Positions 22,456-31,878 are shown, counted from the first letter of the stretch. The stretch: 47,273 nt of DNA from Smithella sp. (GCA_018056685.1 JAGPFC010000021.1:1-47273); one strand, 5' to 3'. Numbers and translations are program-made. The notes: generated by a model not told the origin, from the sequence alone.

Positions 22456-23449
22456 TAATGTTTGGCAGATAGATATTAGAATTGGGCGGAAAGATCGCTT
22501 TCGCAAGAATGTGAGAGCAAGCTCCAAACTGCAAGCCGTTCTGATTGAGCAAGAATATCGCAAACAATTAGGGCGTGAAATTGGCGATGTTTACTCTATA
22601 AACTCGATAGCTCCAGAATATCTTGAATACGTTAAAAACCATCAAAGCCCCAGAACCTACAAAGACAAGTTAAGGATGATAAACGCGCAAATATTGCCAA
22701 ATTTTGGCAACTTCATGCCGGATTATGTTACAAAGTTAATGATTGAAGGATTCAAGAAAAAACGCCTCAAAGAACATCCAGGGATCAATAGAGAAATCAA
22801 TCTGGAAATTCTTTGCTTAAATTCAATGGTAAAATGGGCGGCGGATCAAGGAATGTGCAACAGTCCGTTACCGACATCAAAGCCCCTGCCCTATCGAAGA
22901 CCTATTCCAGAATATATCAGGAAAAAAGAACTAATGGCGATCATAGACAATATGAAGTTAAAACATAGAGTATTGTTTCTGTGCCTGTATCATGCCGGCT
23001 TAAGAAAGTCAGAAGCTTGCAGCCTTGAACTGAATGACATTCATTTCAATCCTGATTATATTACCGCGCATGGCAAAGGCGGAAAGGCGCGTCTTGTTGC
23101 AATGTCCGACTTATTAGCTCATGAAATGAAAGAATATCTGAAAACTCACAAAGAAAGCCTTTTATTTCCCTCTAGGGTCAAAAGCAAGAACGGAAAGACA
23201 AGAGAGACACGGTTAATTACAGATATACGCTCTCCGTTGAAAACAGCCATGAAAAAAGCCGGTATTCAAAGAAGGATCACACCTCACATGCTTAGACATT
23301 CCTTTGCAACGCATATGCTTGAAGAAAGAGCCGACTTAAGAACAATTCAAGCGGCAATGGGACATGAAGACATAGGAACTACGCAGATTTACACAAAAGT
23401 AAATCCTGAACACATGACAAAAACTATTAAAAGGGTATTTAAAATATAA
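22433..23449 (+). CDS. int: Tyrosine recombinase (integrase)
   Basis: 338 aa, the phage-integrase/XerD-like family that cuts and rejoins DNA at att sites. Residues ~1-60 form an arm-binding-like start, ~65-150 the core-binding SAM-like domain (YLEYVKNHQSPRTYKDKLRMI), and ~165-330 the catalytic domain. The catalytic set is complete: Arg191 (AGLRKSEA), a beta-hairpin lysine in HGKGGKARL, His285 and Arg288 (HMLRHSF), His311 (MGHEDIG) and Tyr320 (QIYTKV). It presumably integrates the element into tRNA-Thr(CGT), whose 3' half flanks the element. AGGGG precedes the ATG. Confidence 0.93.
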   Translation: MSVRNLHDNVWQIDIRIGRKDRFRKNVRASSKLQAVLIEQEYRKQLGREIGDVYSINSIAPEYLEYVKNHQSPRTYKDKLRMINAQILPNFGNFMPDYVTKLMIEGFKKKRLKEHPGINREINLEILCLNSMVKWAADQGMCNSPLPTSKPLPYRRPIPEYIRKKELMAIIDNMKLKHRVLFLCLYHAGLRKSEACSLELNDIHFNPDYITAHGKGGKARLVAMSDLLAHEMKEYLKTHKESLLFPSRVKSKNGKTRETRLITDIRSPLKTAMKKAGIQRRITPHMLRHSFATHMLEERADLRTIQAAMGHEDIGTTQIYTKVNPEHMTKTIKRVFKI

Positions 23450-23499
23450 AAATAAATTCAATGATAAATTTTTTTAATAGAATAACATGAGGTAATACA

Positions 23500-23733
23500 A
23501 TGAATTCCTTGATATTAACTATTATATTCATAGCAATAATTATTGTCTTTGTTTCATCGAAAGACAAATTCATATCTTCAAAAAGATATGAAAAAGAGTT
23601 GTTAAATAAGTGCATGGGAGATAAAGCTGCCGTGGAACGATTAATAAATTATGAATCGAAAAGGAATCCGAATTTGACCAGAGAAGCGGCGGCGGAAATC
23701 GCAAGCGATAGAATTACTCGTGATAATCGTTAA
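23500..23733 (+). CDS. Small single-pass membrane protein (element cargo)
   Basis: 77 aa. The first 20 residues (MNSLILTIIFIAIIIVFVSS) form one membrane helix, followed by a charged cytoplasmic-type domain (KRYEKELLNKCMGDKAAVERLINYESKRNP...) that looks helical. GAGG sits 9 bases before the ATG. It is followed after 11 bases by the DUF2845-like gene, so the pair is probably co-transcribed. I do not recognise the family; it could be a holin-like, immunity or regulatory membrane peptide, none supported by a motif. Confidence 0.65.
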   Translation: MNSLILTIIFIAIIIVFVSSKDKFISSKRYEKELLNKCMGDKAAVERLINYESKRNPNLTREAAAEIASDRITRDNR

Positions 23734-23744
23734 AGGAGAATTAT

Positions 23745-24056
23745 ATGAAATTTTCTTTATTTGTATTTATGGTAATCTGCATTCTCTTTATAAGTGCGAC
23801 AAACATCCAAGCCTTTCGTTGTGGATCTGACATTGTAAGCCGCTGGGATACTCGCGAACAAGTTCATGCGAAATGTGGCAACCCTATTAAATCTGGCACT
23901 ACAAAAGTCAATGACAATGGAGTAATAAAATACGGTGAGACTTGGTATTATAATTGTGGAGATAACGATTTTGTCTATGCTGTAATTTTTATTGACAATA
24001 AAGTGTTTAGAGAAGATCCGGTGCAAAGAGGACAAGGAAAAGGACAATGCAAATAA
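23745..24056 (+). CDS. Exported DUF2845-like protein (element cargo)
   Basis: 103 aa with a clear signal peptide (MKFSLFVFMVICILFISA, cleavage near TNIQA-F). The mature part begins FRCGSDIVSRWDTREQV and KCGNP, matching the DUF2845 pattern of small periplasmic proteins with conserved cysteines; two more cysteines follow (YYNCGDND, GQCK), so two disulfides are possible. The ribosome site AAAGGAG is strong. It is the last gene before the right attachment site and so a cargo gene. Function is unknown. Confidence 0.75.
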   Translation: MKFSLFVFMVICILFISATNIQAFRCGSDIVSRWDTREQVHAKCGNPIKSGTTKVNDNGVIKYGETWYYNCGDNDFVYAVIFIDNKVFREDPVQRGQGKGQCK

Positions 24057-24130
24057 TAAGTGATGTGGTCACTTGTGGTCACTATTTACAGTGAAATGAA
24101 AAAGCGCATTACTTCTAAGTTATTGAAATC

Positions 24131-24206
<76 letters not shown>

Positions 24207-24240
24207 GTCCGTTTTTGTTTTTTCCCAAAAGGGATCACGA

Positions 24241-24269
24241 TCTTTATCTTAAGGGGTATTTCTTGTCAA
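24241..24269 (-). promoter_or_regulatory. Promoter of tRNA-Thr
   Basis: Read leftward: TTGACA (24269-24264), 17-bp spacer, TAAAGA (24246-24241), about 30 bases ahead of the tRNA 5' end. It lies outside the element, so the chromosomal promoter still drives the reconstituted tRNA. Confidence 0.65.
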
Positions 24270-24304
24270 GTTTTTACATAAAGGAATCCATCAGGTAATT
24301 TCAG

Positions 24305-25429
24305 ATGATCATTTTTCTCCTCATTTTTCTATGCCTTTACGGAGGAATTAATGCTTACTTCTTCTTGAAAGCAAAAGAATTTTTTCATTTTCCGGGCAAA
24401 ACAGAATTGATCATTATAGCTCTATTGATCGCTTTTGTGCTGGCTCCCATCATCGTGCGTTTGGCGGAAAGAATACACTGGGAAACTCTGGCCAGGATTA
24501 TCGCTTACTGCGGTTATTTGTGGATGGCGTTTGTTTTTTTATTTTTCTTTGTTCATCTTACATTGGACATCGCCAGATACGCATTCAAGCTTCTGGATCA
24601 AAATGCTGACAGCGCCCTGGTAAAAAATGTCCTTTTCAGTCTGGCCGTTTTTATTACTTTGGCTGCCGTCGTGTACGGATTTTTTGACGCCCGGAAAATT
24701 CGGGTTCAAAAACTGGAAATTCAGACGGAAAAAATGCTGCCTGGCAACAGGAAGATCAGAATTGTTCAGATATCGGATGTGCATATCGGTTTGATCATCA
24801 GAGGCCAACGATTGCAAACGATTTTAGAAAAGGTAAAAGAAGCAAAACCGGACATCCTGGTTTCCACCGGCGATTTACTGGATGGCGAATTGAATAACGT
24901 GATGGCGGAAGCACAACAATTAGCGGAAATCAAGCCGCCTTGCGGTAAATACGCTGTAACCGGAAATCACGAATTCTATGCTGGCATTGAAAAATCTCTG
25001 GAATTTACGAAACAGGCCGGATTTGAAATATTACGCAATGAAACCCAAAAAGCGGCCGGTATAAACATCATCGGGCTGGACGATCCCACAGGGCGCAAAC
25101 AGGAATTTTCAGGAAAGAATGTTGATATATCAAGTCTTTTCCCGAAGCAAAACAGCAACGAATTTATTTTATTGTTAAAACATCAACCAACCATCAGAGA
25201 AGAGAAACAATTTGATTTGCAGCTTTCCGGACATACACACGGTGGTCAGATTTTCCCTTTTATGTTTTTAACCCGTCTTTTTTTCCCTGAGAATTTCGGG
25301 TATCACCGATTACACGGCGACAAATCGGTTTATATCAGCAAAGGTGCCGGCACCTGGGGACCGCCAATCCGTTTATTTGCATCACCGGAAATAACGGTGA
25401 TTGATGTAATAAATAAAATAAGCAAGTGA
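24305..25429 (+). CDS. Membrane-anchored metallophosphoesterase (YkuE/YaeI-like)
   Basis: 374 aa. Four N-terminal membrane helices (about 2-20, 35-52, 66-90, 107-127) are followed by a calcineurin-like domain with all metal ligands in order: Asp158/His160 (QISDVHIG), Asp190 (STGDLLDGE), Asn221/His222 (TGNHEFYAG), His293 (LKHQP), and His310/His312 (SGHTHGGQIFP). The GHTHGGQ ending and the membrane region match the YkuE/YaeI group, thought to cleave lipid or nucleotide pyrophosphate bonds (for example UDP-diacylglucosamine-type substrates); the substrate here is not known. Starts ~100 bp from the tRNA promoter region, reading rightward alone. Confidence 0.87.
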   Translation: MIIFLLIFLCLYGGINAYFFLKAKEFFHFPGKTELIIIALLIAFVLAPIIVRLAERIHWETLARIIAYCGYLWMAFVFLFFFVHLTLDIARYAFKLLDQNADSALVKNVLFSLAVFITLAAVVYGFFDARKIRVQKLEIQTEKMLPGNRKIRIVQISDVHIGLIIRGQRLQTILEKVKEAKPDILVSTGDLLDGELNNVMAEAQQLAEIKPPCGKYAVTGNHEFYAGIEKSLEFTKQAGFEILRNETQKAAGINIIGLDDPTGRKQEFSGKNVDISSLFPKQNSNEFILLLKHQPTIREEKQFDLQLSGHTHGGQIFPFMFLTRLFFPENFGYHRLHGDKSVYISKGAGTWGPPIRLFASPEITVIDVINKISK

Positions 25430-25734
25430 TATCAGTTGTTTGAAATGATCATCCTTTCTGAAAAAATCCTTTATTTTTTAGATTGGGAATATCGTTGAGA
25501 AGATGGCGCATAAAACTGAAGAGTAAGAAAACATTTTTGCATAAAAACAGCCAGTTATTTTAATCAATAAAGTGTTGTTTCTACTTGACAATATATTCCG
25601 GCTTGTATATTATTCACCCACTTTTGCAAAGATTCTCTCAACAACTGAAATCATTTTAAAAAGAACTGTTTAAACTATTGGAATAAACGGAAAATGTAAC
25701 TTCTTTTTAAAATTGAATTTCAAGGGAAAAAAGG
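25430..25734. other. Intergenic region with promoter for the beta-barrel pair
   Basis: 305 bp without a gene. It holds the promoter at 25585-25613 and otherwise AT-rich DNA; no strong terminator hairpin was seen after the metallophosphoesterase gene. Confidence 0.6.
25585..25613 (+). promoter_or_regulatory. Sigma70-type promoter for the outer-membrane protein operon
   Basis: TTGACA at 25585-25590, 17-bp spacer, TATTAT at 25608-25613. The leader is about 115 nt before the ATG at 25735. Confidence 0.75.
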
Positions 25735-27111
25735 ATGCCGATGAAAAGAAGTTCTTACGTTTGTTTATTACTCGTTTTTTGTTTCACCTTCATTTTATGT
25801 ACAACGATTCCCCTGATGGCGCACGAGCCGACAGGAGGGATACAACTTGCTTTAAGATCGATCAGCGCGGATGACGCGCAACCGGCAGCCGATGACGAAG
25901 TAACGAAGGTTTCACAGACGAAACCGAAGGAACCGGAGAGTCAAAAACCTGCTTCAGAAAAAACGGTCAAGGATGTCCCGAAAACTCAGCAACCGGAAGC
26001 AAAAAAGGCAGCCAAAGAAGTCACAAAGAGTCAGCCATCAGAATCAAAAGCAACGGTCAATGAGCCCCCCAAAAGCAAAGAGACGGATCTGAAGAAAACG
26101 GGCAAAGAAACTGTTAAAAGCCAGCAACCGGAACCCGAAATTCAGGTCGAAGACACTTACCCTGAAAGCCTTGATCAACAGGTTCAATATCTGAGAAAAG
26201 AAATCAAGAAAATACGCGATGAAAATGAGGCGCGAAAAAAACTGGAAATACCTGAAGAAGAGAAGGGGCAGACGATAGACGATATTCTTTCGGCAGCCGG
26301 ACGTCAATATACCCTTCTAAAACAGGGAACCGTCGGTCTATCCTATAGTTTGGGTTATTCTTACTTTTCCAGCGATGCCATCTCGGAATCAACGACGATT
26401 GAACGCAGATCGAATCATAATCTGACAAATACCATTACCGCTGAATATGCGCTGTTCAATAATCTCACCCTCAGCGCCGGCGTTCCTTTCGTTTACAAGT
26501 ATAACCGGGTGGGAACATCAGAAGCTCAAGACGTAACCGAATTGGGAGACGTGTCTCTTAGTTTGACCATGCAACCTCTGAAGGCGGGAGGGAGTATGCC
26601 TCCGTTGATCTTCAGCCTTGGTCTTTCTTTGCCTACCGGGGAAAGTCCCTATGAAATCAATCAGAGTGAAACCCTGTCCACCGGTTCCGGTTATTATTCA
26701 GTCAGTGGAGGTTTTTCTTTAAGTAAGGTGATCGATCCGCTGGTTGCCTTCGGCAACATCAACTACACGTATGGCTTTAAGGAAAACGTGGATCAGTATT
26801 GGAGCAAAACGCAAAGATTAACAGCAGTTGAAGCCGGCAGCAGTCTGGGATTATCCATGGGATTTGGTTATGCACTTTCCTATCAGGCTTCTCTCAATAT
26901 GAGTACCCAGTTGTCTTATTCCTTTGGGAGTAAGTACACCATCAATGATAATCAAACTTACAAATCGGGAAGCAGTCTGTCTGCAACGTTCAACGTCGGA
27001 ACGGGCTGGCGGGTTACTCAGGCAAGGTCGATATATATTTCTCTGGGTATCGGACTGACCAATAATGACGCCGATTTCAGTTTAGGATTCAGGGTGCCTT
27101 TTGAATTTTAA
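25735..27111 (+). CDS. Outer-membrane beta-barrel protein with Lys/Pro/Glu repeat linker
   Basis: 458 aa. A signal peptide (about 1-29, ending IPLMAHE) precedes a ~110-residue low-complexity region with imperfect repeats of the type (K/E)TVKDVPKTQQPEAKKA / KEVTKSQPSESK, then a short coiled coil (LDQQVQYLRKEIKKIRDENEARKKLEIPEEE). From ~180 the alternating polar/aromatic pattern (GLSYSLGYSYFSSDA, LTLSAGVPFVYKYN, FSLGLSLPTGESPYE) is that of a transporter-like beta-barrel (phenol-degradation MetA-like or DUF3187-like), ending in a hydrophobic FEF typical of outer-membrane barrels. The linker may reach into the periplasm or cross peptidoglycan. The start could also be the second ATG at 25741. Cotranscribed with the FadL-like gene 35 bp downstream. 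Confidence 0.72.
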   Translation: MPMKRSSYVCLLLVFCFTFILCTTIPLMAHEPTGGIQLALRSISADDAQPAADDEVTKVSQTKPKEPESQKPASEKTVKDVPKTQQPEAKKAAKEVTKSQPSESKATVNEPPKSKETDLKKTGKETVKSQQPEPEIQVEDTYPESLDQQVQYLRKEIKKIRDENEARKKLEIPEEEKGQTIDDILSAAGRQYTLLKQGTVGLSYSLGYSYFSSDAISESTTIERRSNHNLTNTITAEYALFNNLTLSAGVPFVYKYNRVGTSEAQDVTELGDVSLSLTMQPLKAGGSMPPLIFSLGLSLPTGESPYEINQSETLSTGSGYYSVSGGFSLSKVIDPLVAFGNINYTYGFKENVDQYWSKTQRLTAVEAGSSLGLSMGFGYALSYQASLNMSTQLSYSFGSKYTINDNQTYKSGSSLSATFNVGTGWRVTQARSIYISLGIGLTNNDADFSLGFRVPFEF

Positions 27112-27146
27112 TACTTTTATATAAAAATCACAGGGAGCGGTATAAA

Positions 27147-29051
27147 ATGACAAGAATTTCAAAAACCAGAAGGTTGATTACGCGTCTGTCATTATTTGCA
27201 TTTTCCGGGTTGGAAAGAAAAAAATACAAGACCGGAAGACCATATCATCTGCATACTGCTTTAAGCATGACATTGCTGGCATTAACCGCAAGCCTGATAT
27301 TCCACCTGCCGCAGGCCCGGGCTGCTTTTAACGAAAATATGCTCATTGACGCGAAAGGCGTCGGCCTGGCCAATAATGTTATCTCCGATACGAGCGGCAT
27401 CATGTCCATTTACTGGAATCCCGGCGGACTTTCCCTGATGGGCGAAGGCACTTACTTAACCATCGGGTTTTCATCCGGTTATATGACCATTGGCGGAAAG
27501 TTTGAAAGAGATCCGAACTTTGACCCGTATCGTGATGCCCAGGGTAACGACCGGAAAGATCCCGTTTGGGGTAAAACATCGGAAACCAGCACCGGCCAAA
27601 TGTATGTTCCTATTCTGGACACGACGCTTCCCGCACTGGGTGGTCCGATCCCCTTCGGCATATCACACCGCAGTCCCGGATCGAAGTGGACATTCGGTTA
27701 CAGCATTTATATGCCGTTTGTCGGCGGTTGGCAGTTTGAAGATGATGATCCGGCCTGGTATAATAACGGCTCAACCGTCTTGTCGCATCTGAATTACGCG
27801 GCTCCTTCGGTCAGTTACAGAGTCAATGACAAGCTCTCCGTGGGTGCCACTTTCGCAGCGGGTCAGTCGGTGATGAAGCTGGAAATGAAACCCCGATCTC
27901 CCAATGAATTAACCAATATCACAAAAATTCTCGGAGAAGCCACCCAGGGCATGGCCAATCCTGTTTTTGATCTGACAATACCCCTGCCTCTCTTCGGAGG
28001 AGGTTTTGGCCCTTATGATCCAATAGCAGATGTAGAGCTCAACGTACGCGATGATTTTTCACCATCCTATACACTGGGCGCCCTGTATGAGCCTTTTGAA
28101 TGGGTATCACTGGGTCTTACCTACCATAGCGCCGTCAAATCAAAAATGACCGGAGATTTCAGTTTTAAATACAGTAAAGACTGGCAAAACATGGTGGCCT
28201 GGTGCGGCAGTACCGCTATCATGCAAATTGTTTCCATGATTTTCGACCTGCCTTATGAAACAACACCGGAACAGAAAGGGGCCGTTTCGATGGAATTGAA
28301 TTACCCCCAAATGGTCGATTTCGGCGTGACACTCAAGCCGCTGAAAAGATTCGCCCTGACTGGCACGCTGCACTGGGCGGGCTGGTCTTCTGTTTCGAAA
28401 AATGAAATCAAATTCGATCAGAAACTTCAACTTCTGCAACTGGCCAAATACATGGGATACACCGGCGGAGATCGTACTTTAAATGTAGATAGAAAATTTG
28501 AGGACACCCTGAACTGGGGTGTGGGCGGATCCTTTAAGGCTCTGGACTGGCTGGAGTTTCGCGTCGGCTATGAACACAGAAAAAGTTCCGCGGTTCAGCG
28601 ATACGCGGACCTGCAGCTAACCCTTCCCACGCTTTATTACGTCGGAGCCGGAATGGGCATCAAGGGAGCGGGAACCGGCATCAAAATGATCAAGGATGTG
28701 GATATTGACATCGGCCTGGGTTACATGTGGAACAAAAAACAAAAACTGCCCGCCAATTACAGCGAAAACTTTAACCTGGATCAGTTGGGCGTCGGTTTTA
28801 ACAAGCCCTATATCGGAAACAGCTATGATCCGAAAATGACCGCTATTTTGGGAAGTCTGCAAGCCACCATGCCACTCGAAGTTATTACCGGATTGCTGTC
28901 CGACGGTTTGGATTTACTCAGACCATCGAAGAGACATGCGAAGGCAGAAGTCGTTAAGCTCAAGGGACCGGTCGATTCATCGGCGGGTATCATTGACAAC
29001 ATGCGCTATAAGAACAAATACTTCTTCATCGAAGACAGCGATTTTATGTAG
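27147..29051 (+). CDS. OmpP1/FadL/TodX-family outer-membrane transporter
   Basis: 634 aa, longer than classic FadL (~420-450). An unusually long N-terminal region (about 38 residues) precedes the hydrophobic signal core (MTLLALTASLIFHL) and a likely cleavage at AQARA-AF. The mature start GVGLANNVISDTSGIMSIYWNPGGLSLM is the FadL hatch/N-terminal signature, and repeated aromatic strands (GYSIYMPFVGGWQFED, YTLGALYEPFEWVSLGLTYHS, FALTGTLHWAGWSSV) follow to the end. FadL-type channels take up hydrophobic compounds such as fatty acids or aromatic hydrocarbons. The pairing with a second barrel protein suggests a joint uptake or secretion role. A shorter start nearer the signal core is possible. Confidence 0.8.
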   Translation: MTRISKTRRLITRLSLFAFSGLERKKYKTGRPYHLHTALSMTLLALTASLIFHLPQARAAFNENMLIDAKGVGLANNVISDTSGIMSIYWNPGGLSLMGEGTYLTIGFSSGYMTIGGKFERDPNFDPYRDAQGNDRKDPVWGKTSETSTGQMYVPILDTTLPALGGPIPFGISHRSPGSKWTFGYSIYMPFVGGWQFEDDDPAWYNNGSTVLSHLNYAAPSVSYRVNDKLSVGATFAAGQSVMKLEMKPRSPNELTNITKILGEATQGMANPVFDLTIPLPLFGGGFGPYDPIADVELNVRDDFSPSYTLGALYEPFEWVSLGLTYHSAVKSKMTGDFSFKYSKDWQNMVAWCGSTAIMQIVSMIFDLPYETTPEQKGAVSMELNYPQMVDFGVTLKPLKRFALTGTLHWAGWSSVSKNEIKFDQKLQLLQLAKYMGYTGGDRTLNVDRKFEDTLNWGVGGSFKALDWLEFRVGYEHRKSSAVQRYADLQLTLPTLYYVGAGMGIKGAGTGIKMIKDVDIDIGLGYMWNKKQKLPANYSENFNLDQLGVGFNKPYIGNSYDPKMTAILGSLQATMPLEVITGLLSDGLDLLRPSKRHAKAEVVKLKGPVDSSAGIIDNMRYKNKYFFIEDSDFM

Positions 29052-29080
29052 GATCTTTTCAGGTTGCCCATTGCAGTCTG

Positions 29081-30943
29081 TCACTGAGCAATATTGAAGA
29101 CGTTTTGCTGTTTCATATCACTTTCCATCACCCGCAGGTGGTCGGCTTTCGGCTTGTACCAGTCACTGACGTTTTTCCTGTAAATGTCGTAAATCACCGG
29201 ACTGGCCTGCGGATATAAATTCACGTAAAGGCTGAAAACATTGAGGAGAACCAGCGGATTTTTCTCATCTTTGAAACGCATCGGCCCCAAATCGACCGAT
29301 TGAACTTCCGGCGGAATACTGGAAAGAACGGATGGATGAACCAGAATGGCCGCGTTTCGTTCAAAATACAAAAGGTGCCAGCCCGCATTCAGAAAATCAA
29401 AAATCATCGGAAGTTCCTTGTAATGCAGAATAGCTGTCCTGAAAGGATATTTTTCATTGAAGCGCCGGATATCTTCGGCAGTTGCCGGCTTGCTGACCAG
29501 TTCCCAGTAGTCAGGCGCGACTTCCCGGTAGGGCACCAGGCGGGGATCAATGAAGATCTTGTAATCGGGATAAAGCGCCCAGATGAGATAAGCGCCCATG
29601 AGGTAATCATTAAACAGGGGGCCTGCCGGTTTGTATTTCTTCAAAAAAGCCGCTTCCTTCATCGGGACACTGTCATCGAGTCCGGCACCGAACCATTTAT
29701 TATCCGCGTTGTATCGGAAGGTAAAACAGGACGTATTGATCAACAGGAAGATGAATACGATCAATGAAACGGTCGCCTTACTGCTTAAGTCCTTCAATTT
29801 AAACCTGTTGAGCAAATAGAAGAATGTGAAAAAAAAGAATATCGCAAAAAGGTAAGCCGCTCTCACAGCCCTCATGCTGCCCCAGAAAGTGGCCATACTG
29901 ATGAACAATAATGTGAAATCAAAAGTTTTCCTTCGGATTAATCCATAGAGAAAAAGACAGGACAGCAAAAACATCATGATAAAGATGATCCAAGCAGTTT
30001 GGCCCAATTGGAAAAAGGACATACCGCTTTCCTTCAAATACGGCCAAAGACTCACATAAGCCTGGATATACCTGCTGTTGATGTCGTAGTTGTCAGAAAA
30101 TATTCCCCTGACAATGCTTAGGAGATAATGGATGCCATAAGGATTCAGCAGGGTAGCGGCAAAAGACAGAACACCCGCAATGCCCAGATGCGTCAATTCG
30201 TCAGCGTTCAATGATTCTTCGGGAAAGAATTTTCGATTTAAAAGCTCTCCGGCGAAGAAGGTCACGAGCATGGCCAGGCCCATGATAAAGGAACCGTGCA
30301 GATTGACCCAAAGAGTCATAAGAAGAGGATAAAAATAAAAAAAATGTTTTTTATGAGTCCGTTTGATAGAAAACAGGACAAATACCGCTGCGCAAAAGAG
30401 CAGCGCTGAGAACAATTCAGGTTTATAGTAACTGCAGGCGGGAGCAGAGGCAATGCCGATAGCCGCAATGACAGTCACAACGGTGATATCTAATTTCTGA
30501 TCGATCAACCTTAGAAATAAATAAAACAAAAGAAATATGGCCAGGAAAATCATCCATTGCAATATCCACAGTCCAACCCCGCCCAGGAAATTGTAAAAAA
30601 GAAAAACAATAATACTTCCAAGGCAGGTGTTGTAAATCCAGGTTGGATCCGACGGTGTCCAGGAAAAAATGGAATGATCAATGACGATGGTGTGATGGGT
30701 CAGATAATATTTTCCGAGTGCCATCTGCCACCACATGTCATAATCAAAACGATTGACCGGATAGGTCAGCAGGATCAAAACCGGTAAAAGCGCCACGAAA
30801 ACAAACCTGAGAAAGTTGGAAGAGGCCAGTTTGTCTGAAACAGCAAAGAAGGATGACACAACGGAAGAAAGATGGATGCCTTGATGAAGCCGATCGCCGG
30901 CCAGATGATTCGTCGTGGTGACTTTTTTTTCATTCATGCTCAT
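29081..30943 (-). CDS. Polytopic membrane protein, GT-C-like (paralogue 1)
   Basis: 620 aa, about 11-12 membrane helices over residues 45-400 and a soluble C-terminal domain of ~210 residues. Loop 1 has an acidic motif after helix 1 (YPVNRFDYDMWWQMALGKYY), as in GT-C glycosyltransferases, followed by FSWTPSDPTWIYNTCLGS, YKPELFSALLF, WVNLHGSFIMGL and LNPYGIHYLL. The C-terminus begins NADNKWFGAGLDDSVPMKEAAFLKKY and has DYLMGAYLIW.LYPDYKIFIDPR. The order and many motifs recur in the gene at 31879-33789, so the two are paralogues (recurring motifs such as DYDxWWQMA, PELFSALLF, KIFIDPR). No known specific family; probably glycan assembly. They flank a GNAT gene. Confidence 0.7.
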   Translation of the reverse strand: MSMNEKKVTTTNHLAGDRLHQGIHLSSVVSSFFAVSDKLASSNFLRFVFVALLPVLILLTYPVNRFDYDMWWQMALGKYYLTHHTIVIDHSIFSWTPSDPTWIYNTCLGSIIVFLFYNFLGGVGLWILQWMIFLAIFLLFYLFLRLIDQKLDITVVTVIAAIGIASAPACSYYKPELFSALLFCAAVFVLFSIKRTHKKHFFYFYPLLMTLWVNLHGSFIMGLAMLVTFFAGELLNRKFFPEESLNADELTHLGIAGVLSFAATLLNPYGIHYLLSIVRGIFSDNYDINSRYIQAYVSLWPYLKESGMSFFQLGQTAWIIFIMMFLLSCLFLYGLIRRKTFDFTLLFISMATFWGSMRAVRAAYLFAIFFFFTFFYLLNRFKLKDLSSKATVSLIVFIFLLINTSCFTFRYNADNKWFGAGLDDSVPMKEAAFLKKYKPAGPLFNDYLMGAYLIWALYPDYKIFIDPRLVPYREVAPDYWELVSKPATAEDIRRFNEKYPFRTAILHYKELPMIFDFLNAGWHLLYFERNAAILVHPSVLSSIPPEVQSVDLGPMRFKDEKNPLVLLNVFSLYVNLYPQASPVIYDIYRKNVSDWYKPKADHLRVMESDMKQQNVFNIAQ

Positions 30944-31003
30944 ACCAAAGAACGCAAATCGTGAGTGCTTCCGTTTCCCGCAGAGGAATGACCAGATAAA
31001 CCT

Positions 31004-31753
31004 TTATGAAAGCGAATCAAACCATTTGTGAAAGGTATAGTATCCCCGGGATATTTCGAATCCCGATTTTGTCAGGACTTTTTGTACGGCGATATTATTC
31101 AGTTGGGTAGAGATGACGATTCTCTTCGCCTTCTGGGACAGGCACCATTCTATTGCTCTGCAAAGAAAAGAAAGGTAAATCCCCTGCCCCTGATAATCGG
31201 GATGGACTCCACCAAGAAACAATTCACCCTCGTCAGGACTGTTCATTCTGAAAACGCCAAATGCCACGATTTTTTCCTCAATCTCGGCAACAAGAAAATT
31301 GTCATCAGCACTGCGGGAAGCGAAGGCTTTTCTGGCCCAGTCAACATAAACCTCGTTACATTGATCATTGTCCAACCGCGGATCGGCGTGATAATGCCCA
31401 TAATAATCTTTAAATGACGCTTTCGCCACAGAGATCATTTCTTCTTCCTCTTCCTGAAGGATCGGTCGGAAATGTGCCACACCGCTATCAGACGGAATCG
31501 GTTGTCTGGTCAGATCACGGGTATAGTAAACCAGCGTGTCCATGAGCTGAAACCCGTTTTTTTCCATAGCCTGAGCGGCAGCCAGATCAGACATGCAACA
31601 GCGGGCAATCAGCAGCTCGACCTTTTCTCCAAGACAAAACGCCAGCACATCGGACAGTCTGTCGGCCGTAATGCCGGTCACCCGGGCTGTTTTAAAACCA
31701 AACCGTTCCCGATCAATATCTGAAACAAAAACATCCGCTGCAACAGAATTCAT
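31004..31753 (-). CDS. GNAT-family N-acetyltransferase (WecD/RffC-like)
   Basis: 249 aa. The C-terminal ~150 residues form a GNAT domain: FLVAEIEEKIVAFGVFRM (strand 3-4), the acetyl-CoA P-loop LGGVHPDYQGQGIYLSFL, ISTQLNNIAVQKVLTKSGFEISRGYYTFHKWF at the end. The N-terminal ~100 residues have a weaker half-GNAT appearance (MEKNGFQLMDTLVYYTRDL), typical of the two-part dTDP-amino-sugar acetyltransferases such as WecD, and the GFE..RGYYTFHKW ending is characteristic. Likely acetylates an amino sugar nucleotide or lipid-linked sugar. It is sandwiched between two paralogous membrane genes on the same strand, supporting a glycan role. Confidence 0.8.
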   Translation of the reverse strand: MNSVAADVFVSDIDRERFGFKTARVTGITADRLSDVLAFCLGEKVELLIARCCMSDLAAAQAMEKNGFQLMDTLVYYTRDLTRQPIPSDSGVAHFRPILQEEEEEMISVAKASFKDYYGHYHADPRLDNDQCNEVYVDWARKAFASRSADDNFLVAEIEEKIVAFGVFRMNSPDEGELFLGGVHPDYQGQGIYLSFLCRAIEWCLSQKAKRIVISTQLNNIAVQKVLTKSGFEISRGYYTFHKWFDSLS

Positions 31754-31878
31754 TCACGCTCCATTTTTCAAGACATCGCCCCCTTGTATGCCCTGTCCGA
31801 TATTTTTCCATCCCCACGCACTTGCCTATTTTTTTACAAACGTGTTTACACGCCAGCCTTCCCTGCCTTATTGATGAT

